From Pseudomonadota bacterium (GTDB taxonomy: Bacteria > Myxococcota > Myxococcia > Myxococcales > Anaeromyxobacteraceae): a stretch of 7,180 nucleotides of DNA. How positions within the stretch are numbered: the first letter of the stretch is position 1; every line of letters begins with the position of its first letter. Shown one piece after another: positions 7,038 through 7,180 of the stretch. The notes under the pieces were generated by a model. That model did no database searches. It saw only the letters and a program-made list of their open reading frames with translations, and was not told the DNA's origin. Location of the stretch: NCBI GenBank assembly GCA_023411405.1, contig JAEYOU010000113.1, forward strand, positions 1 to 7,180, in the 5' to 3' direction. A program made the translations under genes and the position numbers.

Positions 7038-7076
7038 CTTCGTTCTTCCTCGTCGTTCTGCGGTGTCCGGTGGACC

Positions 7077-7180
7077 CTACCGCGGTCCGGAGCTCGTCGG
7101 CGCCGGCGCGGGGGATGGGGCGGACTGAGGCGGCGCGGCCTGCGGGGCCGGGGCGGCGGCGGCGTCAGCCGGGGCAGCGG
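7077..7180 (-). CDS. infC: C-terminal tail of translation initiation factor IF-3 (partial)
   Basis: The minus-strand frame ending in TAG at 7077 encodes 33 residues in the window, almost all Ala and Pro with some Ser and Gln, ending PTSSGPR. None of the globular IF-3 domains is in view, so the call rests on position (directly upstream of rpmI-rplT) and on the known Ala/Pro-rich tail of myxobacterial IF-3, the Dsg protein of Myxococcus xanthus. The other two minus-strand frames either hit a stop near the edge or give an Arg-rich shadow. It is too short for the frame track and could in principle be another gene's tail. The leader to rpmI is 39 nt. Confidence 0.72.
   Translation of the reverse strand, partial: AAPADAAAAPAPQAAPPQSAPSPAPAPTSSGPR

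Noticed and set aside
7072..7088. GGACC-CTACCGC-GGTCC inverted repeat around the infC stop as a terminator
   Set aside because: The stem is only 5 bp and lacks a U-run, and the downstream rpmI is expected to be co-transcribed.

Overview
The window is very GC-rich chromosomal DNA with strongly G/C-ending codons. It carries a core translation operon and two small accessory units. The best guess for the source is a myxobacterium (Myxococcota), most like Anaeromyxobacter. The grounds are the GC bias, the order infC-rpmI-rplT-pheS-pheT-orf-ihfA, the Ala/Pro-rich tail on IF-3 (known from Myxococcus Dsg) and the style of the FolE and Fis-type proteins. This assignment rests on family knowledge, not on a search.

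Right to left on the minus strand, the large operon holds: the C-terminal tail of translation initiation factor IF-3 (infC, 7077-7180, cut by the window edge); ribosomal proteins L35 (rpmI) and L20 (rplT), separated by an unusually long spacer of 152 nt packed with dyads; the two subunits of phenylalanyl-tRNA synthetase (pheS, pheT); a small unrecognised membrane protein (2359-2760); and, after a 169-nt gap with a candidate promoter of its own, ihfA, the alpha subunit of integration host factor. PheS carries a Cys4 zinc-ribbon-like insertion that is itself interrupted by about 18 Pro/Gly-rich residues encoded by a perfect GC palindrome.

Convergent to ihfA on the plus strand is a 121-residue Fis-type DNA-binding protein (1452-1817). 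It looks like an NtrC-type response regulator reduced to the first third of a receiver joined to the Fis helix-turn-helix. A 158-nt divergent intergenic region with two dyads separates it from a minus-strand operon of a Rieske ferredoxin-like protein (991-1293), QueD (588-983) and a FolE-family GTP cyclohydrolase I (1-604, C-terminus cut off). FolE and QueD are the first two steps of preQ0/queuosine synthesis, so this unit probably feeds tRNA modification (or pterin synthesis), with the Rieske protein as a possible electron carrier.

Most of the window is ordinary housekeeping. The items most worth following are the palindromic in-frame insert in PheS, the FolE that keeps its zinc site but lacks canonical triphosphate-binding residues, the dyad-rich rpmI-rplT spacer, and the receiver-remnant Fis protein. 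I see no clear new defence, mobile or biosynthetic system, and no RNA gene or CRISPR array. No gene-free stretch exceeds 300 bases; the longest are 2190-2358, 1294-1451 and 6682-6833.
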